DNA of 50,062 nucleotides from Actinomycetota bacterium (GTDB lineage: Bacteria; Actinomycetota; Thermoleophilia; Solirubrobacterales; Solirubrobacteraceae): NCBI GenBank assembly GCA_005885515.1, contig VAWK01000056.1:13627-63688 (forward strand). Direction: 5' to 3'. Position 1 is the first letter of the stretch. Each line of letters opens with the position of its first letter. The notes beneath the pieces are model-generated. The model was not told the origin of the DNA and ran no database searches. It saw nothing but the letters and a program-made list of their open reading frames with translations. This document shows, in pieces, positions 24,996 through 32,659 of the stretch. The position numbers and the translations under genes are program-made.

Positions 24996-25340
24996 ATGAG
25001 CTTTCTGCCCTACGCCGTCGCGGTGTGGCTGTTCGTGGCCGGCCTATGGGGCGTGGTGGCAAGCCGCAACCTCGTCCGCACAGTGCTGTGCCTGAGCGTG
25101 GTGCAGTCGTCCACCTACGTGCTGCTGCTCGGCGTGGGCTACCGCTCCGCTGGTCGTGCTCCGATCGTGGCCGACGTCCCGGTCGTGAGCAAGCTGGTCG
25201 ACCCGACGGTTCAGGTGCTGGTGCTCACTGACATCGTGATCGAGGCCACGGTCATCGCGCTGCTGCTCGCGCTCGTGGTCCAGGCGCACAAGCGCTTCGG
25301 CAGTGTCGACCCTGCCGATCTGCGCCCGCTGCGCGACTGA
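24996..25340 (+). CDS. mnhC: Mrp-type antiporter subunit C (NuoK-like)
   Basis: This 114-residue protein with three membrane helices is homologous to complex I subunit NuoK. It shows AGLWGVVASRNLVRTVLCLSVVQSS in pieces (about 15-40) and DPTVQVLVLTDIVIEATVIALLLAL in pieces (about 69-93), with the membrane-buried glutamate of the second helix in IEATVIA. It is placed directly before mnhD (7 bp), the usual C-D order. The ATG at 24996 is clear. Confidence 0.91.
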   Translation: MSFLPYAVAVWLFVAGLWGVVASRNLVRTVLCLSVVQSSTYVLLLGVGYRSAGRAPIVADVPVVSKLVDPTVQVLVLTDIVIEATVIALLLALVVQAHKRFGSVDPADLRPLRD

Positions 25341-25347
25341 GCTTTAG

Positions 25348-27174
25348 ATGCCGCACGTGAGCGCCCTGCCGATCGTGACCCCTTTCGTGGCGGCCACCGC
25401 GCTGGTCGCGATCCGGCCGCTGGCGCGTCATTGGCTCGACGATTTGATCGCCGTTGCCGTCGCGGCGGCCGTGATCGCCCTGTGCGCGGTGCTGCTGTAC
25501 CGCTCGGGATCGCAGCCAGTCACCTACTGGATGGGCGGCTGGCGCCCGAGCCACGGCGTGACGATCGGCATCTCGCTGTCGATCGACCCGCTCGGCGCCG
25601 GGCTGGCGGCATTCTCGGCCGTGCTGGTGCTGGCGGCGCTGATCTACTCGCTGCGCTACTTCGACGCCGCCGGAGGCCTCTACCACGCGCTCGTGCTGCT
25701 GTTCGGCGGGGCGATGGCGGGCTTCTGCCTGACGGGTGATTTGTTCAACCTGGTCGTCTTCTTCGAGCTGATGGGCACCGTCGCCTACGCGCTCACCGCC
25801 CACCGCATCGAGGAACGCGCACCGATCCAGGGGGCGATCAACTTCGCGGTCACCAACAGCATCGCCGGCTACGCGATGTTCATCGGCGTCGCGCTGCTGT
25901 ACGCGCGCACCGGCGCTCTCAACATGGCCCAGATCGGCGCGGCGCTCGACGCGCACCGCGCCGACCCGCTCGTCGTGGTCGCGATGGCCGTGCTGTTCGC
26001 GGGGTTTCTCACCAAGGCGGCTGCGGTTCCGCTTCACTTCTGGCTCGCCGACGCCCACGCGGTCGCGCCGACGCCCGTGTGCGTGCTGTTCTCGGGCGTG
26101 ATGATCGAGCTCGGCGTCTACGCCGTGGCCCGCTTGTACTGGGTGATGTTTGCCGGACCGATGCACCCGCACCTGATCGCGCTGCGGGCGATCCTGGTGG
26201 CGATCGGGGTGACGACGGCGCTGACGGGGGCCGTGATGTGCTTCTTGCAGCGCCACGTCAAGCGGCTGCTCGCCTTCTCGAGCATAAGCCACGTGGGCGT
26301 CTTCATCTGCGGCCTCGGCCTGCTCGGACACCGCGCGCTCGCCGGCGTCGCCGTGTACGTGATCGGTCACGGCCTGACCAAGGCCGCGCTGTTCCTTTGC
26401 GCCGGCGTGCTGTTGCACCGGTTCGCCACGATCGACGAGTTCGAGCTGCACGGGCGCGGCCGTGAGCTGCGGGCGGTGGGCATCGCGTTCGCGCTCGGCG
26501 GCGTGCTGCTGGCGGGCGCGCCGCCGTTCACGCTGTTCGCGGGCAAGTCGCTGATCGAGGCGGCCGCGAGCGGCAGCGGATACGGGTGGCTGATCGCCGT
26601 CTTCACCGTCGTCTCCGCGCTGACCGCGGGGGCGGTGCTGCGCGTCGCTGGCCGGGTGTTCCTGGGCTGGGGTCCGGCCAGCGGCCCGGATCCCCAGCAG
26701 GCGCGCGCCGCGCGCGAGCGGGTCGATGAGCTGCGCGATGCGCGCGAGCACACGCCGCGGACGATGGTCGCCGTCCCGGTGGCGCTGCTGGCGGCGGCGA
26801 TCGCGGTCGCGCTAATCCCCGGGGCGGTGCCGGCGATCGAGCGTGCGGCGGCACGGTTCACCGATCACGGCGCCTACGCGGCCTGGGTGCTGCGCGGCGC
26901 CGGCGTGCACTGGCCGGCGATCGCACCGAGCCATGTCTCGTTCGACGACGTGCTCTACGGCCTGCTGTCGAGCGGCGGAGCGCTGGCGCTCGCCGCGCTC
27001 GCCCTGTTCGGGGCGCCGCTGCGCGCGTCGCTGCCCGGCTCGCTGCGCGCCGGGCTCGCCACGGCGGTGGCCGGCTTGCGCGGCCTGCACTCGGGACACG
27101 TCGGCGACTACGTGGCGTGGTGGACGGCCGGCGCCAGCGCGCTCGGAGCGGTATGCCTGCTGGCGCTCGGGTAG
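25348..27174 (+). CDS. mnhD: Mrp-type antiporter subunit D (NuoN/NuoM-like proton channel)
   Basis: The 608-residue, about 14-helix protein is homologous to the proton-pumping subunits of complex I. Diagnostic stretches are GDLFNLVVFFELMGTVAYAL in pieces (about 130-150, with the key glutamate), FAGFLTKAAAVPLHFWLADAH in pieces (about 212-233, with the key lysine), and KRLLAFSSISHVGVFICGLG (about 306-325). It is the only large antiporter-like subunit in this operon; an MrpA-type NuoL homologue is absent from the window. Near residue 450 it has a charged loop (PDPQQARAARERVDEL). The last 22 bp overlap a lipoprotein gene. Confidence 0.92.
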   Translation: MPHVSALPIVTPFVAATALVAIRPLARHWLDDLIAVAVAAAVIALCAVLLYRSGSQPVTYWMGGWRPSHGVTIGISLSIDPLGAGLAAFSAVLVLAALIYSLRYFDAAGGLYHALVLLFGGAMAGFCLTGDLFNLVVFFELMGTVAYALTAHRIEERAPIQGAINFAVTNSIAGYAMFIGVALLYARTGALNMAQIGAALDAHRADPLVVVAMAVLFAGFLTKAAAVPLHFWLADAHAVAPTPVCVLFSGVMIELGVYAVARLYWVMFAGPMHPHLIALRAILVAIGVTTALTGAVMCFLQRHVKRLLAFSSISHVGVFICGLGLLGHRALAGVAVYVIGHGLTKAALFLCAGVLLHRFATIDEFELHGRGRELRAVGIAFALGGVLLAGAPPFTLFAGKSLIEAAASGSGYGWLIAVFTVVSALTAGAVLRVAGRVFLGWGPASGPDPQQARAARERVDELRDAREHTPRTMVAVPVALLAAAIAVALIPGAVPAIERAAARFTDHGAYAAWVLRGAGVHWPAIAPSHVSFDDVLYGLLSSGGALALAALALFGAPLRASLPGSLRAGLATAVAGLRGLHSGHVGDYVAWWTAGASALGAVCLLALG

Positions 27175-27551
27175 CGCGACGCGTGGCCGGCGCGCTCGCG
27201 CTCGGCGCCGCGCTCGGCGCGTGCGGGGCGCCGCCGCCACAGGTCCCGGTGGCTGAGGCCAACCGCGTAGCCTCCGCCCTGGCCGGGATCGCCGCGGCGT
27301 GTGGCGAGTCCTACCAGCAGCACGCATTCTCCGCCCGACCAGCGGGACTGGCGCGTCTGGAGGTAGCCGCGCGCAGCCGCGTCGAGGAGCTGGCCCGCGT
27401 GTACGTGCAGAACCCCGACTGGATCTATCAGGGAGAGACCCTGCGCCAGGTCGTCGCGCTGTCGGTCAGCTACCTGCGCCAGTGCCGGCTGCCGCAGGCC
27501 GCCACCGCGCTCGTGACGCGCACCGCCCCGCCGCGCGTCTCGGCCGGTTGA
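27153..27551 (+). CDS. Putative small lipoprotein of unknown function
   Basis: This 132-residue product starts at the ATG at 27153, inside the end of mnhD (22-bp overlap). It has a lipoprotein signal: basic N-terminus, hydrophobic ALALGAALGAC with a lipobox LGAC and lipidated cysteine at residue 24. The rest is helical (AEANRVASALAGIAAACGES, LEVAARSRVEELARVYVQN, LRQVVALSVSYLRQC) with four more cysteines. I do not recognise a family. It may be an accessory of the antiporter complex because of the overlap, but that is an inference. Confidence 0.7.
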   Translation: MPAGARVARRVAGALALGAALGACGAPPPQVPVAEANRVASALAGIAAACGESYQQHAFSARPAGLARLEVAARSRVEELARVYVQNPDWIYQGETLRQVVALSVSYLRQCRLPQAATALVTRTAPPRVSAG

Positions 27552-27724
27552 GGCCTTGCCGGCCGGGTAGTCCTAGCGCGATGCGGTACGCGCGCGAGAT
27601 CCTGTCGCGCTACAGCCGCGCGCAGACGTCACCCGCCGGCACGAGACCGGCACCCGGCGCCCGCGGAGGACGGCAGGGAGTCGAGCGGAGTGGGCGCGGA
27701 GAGCTGAACGCAGAACTGACCAAT

Positions 27725-27730
27725 GGAGGT
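27725..27730 (+). promoter_or_regulatory. Strong ribosome-binding site GGAGGT
   Basis: A consensus Shine-Dalgarno GGAGGT lies 9 bp before the ATG at 27740. It decides the start of the following small basic protein over several upstream in-frame starts (for example the ATG at 27581). Such strong sites are rare in this window, where most genes are translationally coupled or lack an obvious site. Confidence 0.75.
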
Positions 27731-27739
27731 GTTTTGGAC

Positions 27740-28084
27740 ATGCCACCCCGAGGCATCAAGAAGGGAACCAAGCGCGCACGCCAGTACGAGCACATCAAGG
27801 GCAGCCAGCGCGAGCGCGGCGTGCCCGAGGCCCGGGCCGAGGAGATAGCCGCGCGCACCGTCAACAAGGGACGGGCACGCAGCGGCGAGAGCCGCACGCG
27901 ATCGCGCGCGTCGACCGCCGATATCTCATCTGGTCGCCGCGGCGGGCTGCGCTCCGGCAAGCCCGGCCCTCGCGGACGCACGCGCGAGCAGCTCTATGAA
28001 GAGGCGCGCAAGCTGGGCGTCGAGGGGCGCTCGCGCATGGACAAGCGCCAGCTGCAGCGCGCGGTCGACGCAAAGAAGCGCTAG
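27740..28084 (+). CDS. Small basic protein with Rho N-terminal-like (SAP-type) C-terminus
   Basis: This 114-residue, very basic protein is of the kind often labelled plasmid-stabilisation or Rho-N domain protein. The N-terminal half (KKGTKRARQYEHIKGSQRER in pieces, then GVPEARAEEIAARTVNK) resembles short stress-related proteins in which a KxxR-x-YEHI-x-x-S-x-x-x-RG pattern is followed by AARTVNK. The C-terminal half, TREQLYEEARKLGVEGRSRM (about 84-103) and KRQLQRAV, resembles the Rho N-terminal fold that binds nucleic acid. The middle is rich in Arg/Ser/Gly. A nucleic-acid-binding role is likely; the exact function is unknown. Confidence 0.82.
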   Translation: MPPRGIKKGTKRARQYEHIKGSQRERGVPEARAEEIAARTVNKGRARSGESRTRSRASTADISSGRRGGLRSGKPGPRGRTREQLYEEARKLGVEGRSRMDKRQLQRAVDAKKR

Positions 28085-28139
28085 GCGCGCAGCGGGCAGG
28101 GCCGTCACGGCGCGTCGCCGCCGCAGCGCCGCGCCGCGC

Positions 28140-29524
28140 TCAGGGCTCGACGCGCTCGAAGCCGCCACGCTGGTTGCGCGCGACGAGCGCGCCGCTCCAG
28201 CCTCGCAGCGGATGCTCGTGCGCGCGAGCGAGTGCCGTGCAGACGCGTTTGGTGATCACGAACACCACGACCGGCACGAGCAGGAAGGCTCCGCGGAAGA
28301 ACCAGACCGCGCCTTCATAGCCGAACCCGAACTGGAAGAACAGCCGGTCGGCCGACCCCGCCGCGAACACGATCACGACCGCCGCCAGCACCGCCGCCCC
28401 GAGCGCGCTGCGGCGAGGATTGTCGCGCGGGCGCTCGAGCAGGTGATGCGCGCGGTAGTCGCGGCTGATGAAGCGCCGGTCAAGCCACGGCAGCGCGTAC
28501 AGCAGCGCAAACACCAGCGTCGGAAACAACGCGCCGCCGAAGAACGGGTTGGGCACCAGCGTGTGCCCGAAGGCGTGGATCTCGAGGTTGGGCATCAGCC
28601 TCAGGCCTCCGATCAACCAGCCCAGGTACCAGTCCGGCTGCGCGCCGTTGGTGCTGACGTAGGGGTGATACGGACCCCACAACCACACCGGGTTGATCTG
28701 GACCAGGCCGCCCATCAGCACCAGCACGCAGCAAACGGCCGCGAACAGCCCCAGCGAGCGCAGCGCGTAGCCCGGCCACAGTGGCGTGCCGACGACGTTC
28801 TGCTCCCGCCGCCCGGGCCCGGGGAACTGGGAGTGGCGCTGCAGCGCGATAATCGTCAGGTGCACGGCGATGAGCGCTGCCAGCAGCGCCGGCAGCACGA
28901 ACACGTGCGCGATGAACAGACGCGACTCGAACACCGTCGTGCCCGGGAAACGTCCCCCCCACAGCGCCGTGGCCAGAGGGCCGCCGATCAGCGGCAGCGA
29001 CATCGCCACCGCCCAGGCGATCGCCAGGCCGATCCCCGACAACAGGTCATCCGGCAGCGAGTATCCGGCGAATCCCTCGAGGATCGCGAGCGCGAGCAGC
29101 GTCACCCCCACGAAGTAATTGATGTCGCGGGGCTTGCGGAACGCGCCCGTGAACACGATCCGGAACAGGTGCAGCGTGATCGCCGCCACGAACACCAGCG
29201 CTGCCCAGTGGTGGGTCTGGCGCGCGAGCAGCCCACCCGAGACGGCGAAGGACATGCGCAGCGTCGAGTCGTAGGCCTGCGACACCGCCAGCCCCTGCAG
29301 CGGCCCGTACCTGCCGTGGTAGGGAGGTCGGGGCTGAAGAACAGCGCCAGGAACGTGCCGGTGAGCACCAGCACGATGAACGAGTACAACGCGACCTCCC
29401 CGAGCATGAAGCTCCAGTGGTCGGGAAACACGTAGTCGAGCACGAAGCGCAGCCCGCGCGCCGCGCCCAGCCGCTCATCGACGAAGCGCAGCGGGTCCGC
29501 CAGCGGGTCGCGGCGGCGGCTCAT
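28140..29524 (-). CDS. qcrB: Cytochrome bc complex cytochrome b subunit, with apparent 1-base deletion
   Basis: QcrB is the membrane subunit of menaquinol:cytochrome c reductase and holds two b hemes. The N-terminal 68 residues ([20 protein letters not shown] in pieces to LFFSPDLP) are in one frame. The rest, from [20 protein letters not shown] onward in pieces, is in the next frame. A single C missing from the C-run at about 29322-29326 explains the shift; restoring it gives a 461-residue protein. Heme-ligand helices are intact ([39 protein letters not shown] in pieces), as is [14 protein letters not shown]. Because the remainder is undamaged, a sequencing error or a very recent mutation is more likely than an old pseudogene. 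It is the last gene of the respiratory operon. Confidence 0.88.
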
Positions 29525-29526
29525 GG

Positions 29527-29623
29527 CGAAACCAGCCTCATCGCGAAACCAGCCTCATCGCGAAACCAGCCTCATCGCGAGGCCCGCCTCATCGCGAACC
29601 TCATCGCGAGGCCCGCCTCATCG
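29527..29623 (-). repeat. Tandem 17-bp repeat forming ATGA-coupled micro-ORFs between qcrA and qcrB
   Basis: The 97 bp consist of five 17-bp units and one shortened 12-bp unit: 29527-29543, 29544-29560, 29561-29577, 29578-29594, 29595-29606 (short) and 29607-29623. On the minus strand each begins CGATGAGG. The first unit contains the qcrA stop overlapping an ATG. Each ATG opens a 6-codon ORF whose TGA overlaps the next ATG: MRRASR from 29621, MRFAMRRASR from 29604, MRLVSR from 29575, MRLVSR from 29558 and MRLVSP from 29541. The last stop overlaps the qcrB start at 29524. Translation could thus be passed along from qcrA to qcrB without a gap. Confidence 0.92.
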
Positions 29624-30607
29624 CCGATCGCCCCACCACGCCGGCCCCACCGCGTCGGACAGCGAGCCGGCGGCGCGCAGCACGCCGGCCGCGTCGATCG
29701 CCAGCGGCAGTTGCGGAAGCGGGCGCCCGGCAGGCCCGAACTCGACCCTGCCGGCCTCCAGCACGTCGAAGGTGGAGAAGTGGCACGGGCACACCAGCGC
29801 CGGCCCGCGCGACTCGGTCGAGGGGTTCAGCGGCGAGCGGTATAGCGAGATCGCGCACGCGGCGTGGGTGCAGATCTTCGAGTAGGCGAGGATCCCCTCC
29901 GGCGCCCAGCCCGCGCGCGGGGCGGGCAGGCGCAGCATCGCAGGGTCGACCCGTACGACGACCACCGCTGCGCCGAGGTCGTCCTGCTGGGCGCCTTCGG
30001 GAAAGGCGGTCAGGAAGCTGCCCGTGCGGACCTCGAGGGCGGCCACGGGCGTGCCCCCCTCATCCACGAGCCGGCGTCCCGCACGCCACGGCGTACGCGA
30101 GAGCTGGTCGGTGATGCCCGGCCCCAGCGCAGCCACCGGGATCGCCGCCGCCGCTGCGATGCCCGCGCCCGCGGCGCCGGCGGCGGCACCGAGCAGGCGC
30201 CTTCGCGTGATCCCCTCCGCGCCAGCGCGCAGCTGCTCGGCCGCCGGCGCGAGCTGGTCGGGGCGAGCCAGCGCCGGGCGCTCCTCGACCTTGGTCTCCT
30301 GCGGCACCAACCGCCGCCCGGCGACGATCAGCGCTGCGGCGAGCGCGCCCAGCGCCAGACCCAGCGCGAGCCCCAGCAGCTGCGTGTCGGGCTCCAGCAC
30401 GAACAGGGCCGCGAAGCACGCCGCCAGCAGCGCCGTCGCGAGCAACAGCACGACGACCGCCAGGTCGGCGCCGCGCGCGGCCCCCGCGTGCCGCTCCGAG
30501 GGGTCTACTTCGCCCGGCAACGGCCGGCCGCGGCGGCGCAGCGCGCCCGAGCGCAGCAGCACGATCGCCACCAGCCACCGCCACAGCGCGCGCGCCGCGC
30601 CCCTCAT
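29618..30607 (-). CDS. qcrA: Rieske iron-sulfur subunit of the cytochrome bc complex
   Basis: This is the 329-residue actinobacterial-type Rieske protein with extra N-terminal membrane helices. Two hydrophobic segments lie at about 48-68 (DLAVVVLLLATALLAACFAAL in pieces) and 75-95. A third, Tat-like segment follows a twin-arginine stretch (ITRRRLLGAAAGAAGAG, about 137-153). The 2Fe-2S ligands lie in CTHAAC and CPCHFSTFD near residues 258-285. The usual CTHxGC glycine is alanine here. It starts at an ATG overlapping the qcrC stop by 4 bp. Its stop lies inside the 17-bp repeat array that leads to qcrB. Confidence 0.94.
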   Translation of the reverse strand: MRGAARALWRWLVAIVLLRSGALRRRGRPLPGEVDPSERHAGAARGADLAVVVLLLATALLAACFAALFVLEPDTQLLGLALGLALGALAAALIVAGRRLVPQETKVEERPALARPDQLAPAAEQLRAGAEGITRRRLLGAAAGAAGAGIAAAAAIPVAALGPGITDQLSRTPWRAGRRLVDEGGTPVAALEVRTGSFLTAFPEGAQQDDLGAAVVVVRVDPAMLRLPAPRAGWAPEGILAYSKICTHAACAISLYRSPLNPSTESRGPALVCPCHFSTFDVLEAGRVEFGPAGRPLPQLPLAIDAAGVLRAAGSLSDAVGPAWWGDRR

Positions 30608-31383
30608 GGGCCCGCTCGCTCGCCGATCAGGCGCACGATCAACAGCAACGCGAATATCGCCAGCAGCCATGCGACCATGCCCTCCGGGATCGGGCCGATG
30701 CGGCCGATGCCCCAGCCGCCGCGGTCTTCGGGGTGATTGGTGCTCTGCACGTAGCGCGCGATCGAGTCCACGTCGGAGTCGGACAGCTCCCCGCTCGAGA
30801 ACCGCGGCATCACGTAAGGGCCAATGCGGATCGCCTCCGCCAGCTGCGTAGGGGTCGCCGGGCCCAGCGACGGAGCGATCGCGCCCGTCACGATCCCGCC
30901 CTGCCCCTGGATCGTGTGGCAGCCGGCGCAGTCCAGCGCGAACAGCTGCTGCCCGCGCGCCAGCGATCCGCGGCGCGGCTGCACGACGGGGACCGGAGGC
31001 CCGCCCAGTGAGGCGACGTAGGCGACCAGCGCACGGATCTGCGCCTGAGGCAGCGCGGGCGTCGCGCGGAGCGGCTGCGCGCGCGGCGAGGGCAGCGGCA
31101 TGCGGCCGGTCTGCAGGTAGAAGTCGGCGGCCAGGGCGCCAACGCCGTGGAGGTCCGGCCCGCGCCCGTAGATCCCGTTCGCGTCGAGCCCGTGGCAGGC
31201 GGCGCAGGAGGAGACGAACAGCGCATGACCCGCGGCTGCTTCGGACGAGGTCGCGCTCGCGGCGGCGCCCGCCCGGGCGGGGCTCCCGCCGCGCGGCGGG
31301 CTGCCTTCTCCCGCGCCTGCGAACTGCAGCAGCGCCAGCGTGGCGCACGCCGCAGCCGCCAGCGCAAGTAGCGGGGACCTCAC
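30604..31383 (-). CDS. qcrC: Diheme cytochrome c subunit of the bc complex
   Basis: This 259-residue protein replaces soluble cytochrome c by wiring the bc complex directly to the oxidase, as in actinobacterial supercomplexes. It has an N-terminal signal or anchor (SPLLALAAAACATLALLQFAG in pieces) and two heme-binding motifs, CAACH (near 60) and CAGCH (near 155). Methionine ligands are likely in TGRMPLP and PYVMPRFS. A C-terminal membrane helix follows (MVAWLLAIFALLLIVRLIG). The start is GTG at 31383, overlapping the ctaG stop by 4 bp; its stop overlaps qcrA likewise. Confidence 0.94.
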   Translation of the reverse strand: MRSPLLALAAAACATLALLQFAGAGEGSPPRGGSPARAGAAASATSSEAAAGHALFVSSCAACHGLDANGIYGRGPDLHGVGALAADFYLQTGRMPLPSPRAQPLRATPALPQAQIRALVAYVASLGGPPVPVVQPRRGSLARGQQLFALDCAGCHTIQGQGGIVTGAIAPSLGPATPTQLAEAIRIGPYVMPRFSSGELSDSDVDSIARYVQSTNHPEDRGGWGIGRIGPIPEGMVAWLLAIFALLLIVRLIGERAGP

Positions 31384-32240
31384 GCGCCCGCCGCCTGCGT
31401 GGTGTGGCGCTCGCGCCGGCGCTGGCGCCGCTCTTCGGCGATCATCGCGCGCATCGCCACGCCGAGCGCCAGCGCGAACATCGCGCACCCTCCGCCGATC
31501 CACATGATCACGCCGGCGAGATGCTGATCGCCGAGCGCCGAGGCGCCGAGCGCGCGCGCCGGGGCCAGGTAGAACCGATAGCGCACGTCGGGGGAGAACG
31601 TGAGCAGCGCTCCGGGAACGGCCATCACGATCATCGCCGCCGAGAGCCAGCCAAAGCGCACGATCGCGCCGGGAGGCCGCGGCAGCGGATCGGAGCCGAC
31701 CAGCGGCGCGAGCAGCAGCAGGCCCGCTGCCAGGTAGCCGGCGTGCTCGAGCGCGTGCACCGCCGGGTGGCGCAGGGCCACCTCGAACACGCCGCTCGCG
31801 TGCGAGCCGAGCACGATCACAGCGAACGCGCCGAAGCCAACCGCAGGTCGAGAGGCGAGGCGCGTGGCCCGGCTCGCGAGCATGCGCCCCAGCACATGAC
31901 GTCCGCGCGGGGGGAGCGCGCGCAGGCCGAGCCGTATCGGCGCCGCCCACAACAGCAGCACCGGCGCCAGCAGCAGCAGCATCAGGTGCTGGAGCATGTG
32001 CACCGACAGCCAGCGTTGCGCGTCCGCGTCGACCCCTGACAGCAGGGCCACCGCGAGCGCGAGCAGGCCGCCGGCGAATGACAGCGCTCGCCAGCTCGGC
32101 CAGTCGCGTCCGCGCCCCGAGCGCGCTCGCGCCAGGCCGGCCAGGTACAGCCCGGCGGCCGTCACGAGCAGGCCGACGATCGGCGGGTCGAGCGCCCAGG
32201 ATCCAAGCAGGCGACCGGCGCTGGGTGCCACCGTGCTCAC
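31380..32240 (-). CDS. ctaG: CtaG-family (caa3-type) cytochrome oxidase assembly membrane protein
   Basis: The 286-residue protein has about seven membrane helices and the pattern of the caa3_CtaG family: LSVHMLQHLMLLLLAPVLLL in pieces (about 75-95), then HALEHAGYLAAGLLLLAPLV (about 165-185) and DQHLAGVIMWIGGGCAMFAL (about 240-260). Conserved histidines in MLQH, EHAGY and DQHLAG may bind copper. It is presumed to help insert copper into the oxidase. It starts at GTG and overlaps both neighbouring genes by 4 bp. Confidence 0.9.
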   Translation of the reverse strand: MSTVAPSAGRLLGSWALDPPIVGLLVTAAGLYLAGLARARSGRGRDWPSWRALSFAGGLLALAVALLSGVDADAQRWLSVHMLQHLMLLLLAPVLLLWAAPIRLGLRALPPRGRHVLGRMLASRATRLASRPAVGFGAFAVIVLGSHASGVFEVALRHPAVHALEHAGYLAAGLLLLAPLVGSDPLPRPPGAIVRFGWLSAAMIVMAVPGALLTFSPDVRYRFYLAPARALGASALGDQHLAGVIMWIGGGCAMFALALGVAMRAMIAEERRQRRRERHTTQAAGA

Positions 32241-32659
32241 CTGTCGCTCCCGGATTGCAACGTGCTGGCGCTCCGCGGCGGCTGCGCGCCGGCGCTCCTT
32301 GATTGCAGCGCGCGCCTGCGCGCGCGTCCCTCGCGCACGAGCCCGCCACATCCGAGCGCGGCGATGCCCGCGCCGATGAGGATCAGCCACAGGCCGAAGC
32401 CGGCCCCGAGCAGGGCCAGCGAGAGGCCCACGGCGAGCGTCGCGCTCGCCACGGAGCTGTCGCTGATCGCCCGCCAGCGCTGCCGTCGCCGGCGCCTGGA
32501 ATCGAAGGCCCAGAGCACAAGCCCCGCCACGAGGGTCGCCGCGGCGGCTCCTCCGAGCAGACCGTACTCGATCACGCGCGGGTGAAAGGGCGCCTGGACC
32601 GCGGCCGCCACACCGAGCCATGCCCCCCAGGCGAGAAGCACGACCGCCGCGCGTCTCAT
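32237..32659 (-). CDS. Small membrane protein of the oxidase operon, unknown family
   Basis: This 140-residue protein has four predicted helices: about 3-22 (AAVVLLAWGAWLGVAAAVQA in pieces), 30-49 (EYGLLGGAAAATLVAGLVLW), 71-85 (ATLAVGLSLALLGAG) and 85-102. A basic loop, SRRRRRQRW (about 53-61), follows the second helix, and a charged Ser-rich tail ends the protein. Its place right after coxA suggests a minor oxidase subunit (for example a subunit IV-like protein) or an assembly factor. I do not recognise a family. No separate subunit III gene exists in the operon. Start: ATG at 32659, overlapping the coxA stop by 4 bp. Confidence 0.72.
   Translation of the reverse strand: MRRAAVVLLAWGAWLGVAAAVQAPFHPRVIEYGLLGGAAAATLVAGLVLWAFDSRRRRRQRWRAISDSSVASATLAVGLSLALLGAGFGLWLILIGAGIAALGCGGLVREGRARRRALQSRSAGAQPPRSASTLQSGSDR

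Noticed and set aside
27299-27739. Extending the small basic Rho-N-like protein upstream to in-frame starts at 27299 or 27581
   Set aside because: The extension overlaps the lipoprotein gene or is low complexity, and a consensus ribosome-binding site precedes the ATG at 27740.
29319-29329. Programmed ribosomal frameshift in qcrB
   Set aside because: No slippery heptamer or downstream pseudoknot is evident, and frameshifting is not known for this gene; a missing base explains the data better.
29527-29623. Short regular repeats resembling a CRISPR array
   Set aside because: The units are directly abutting with no spacers, and no cas genes are in the window.
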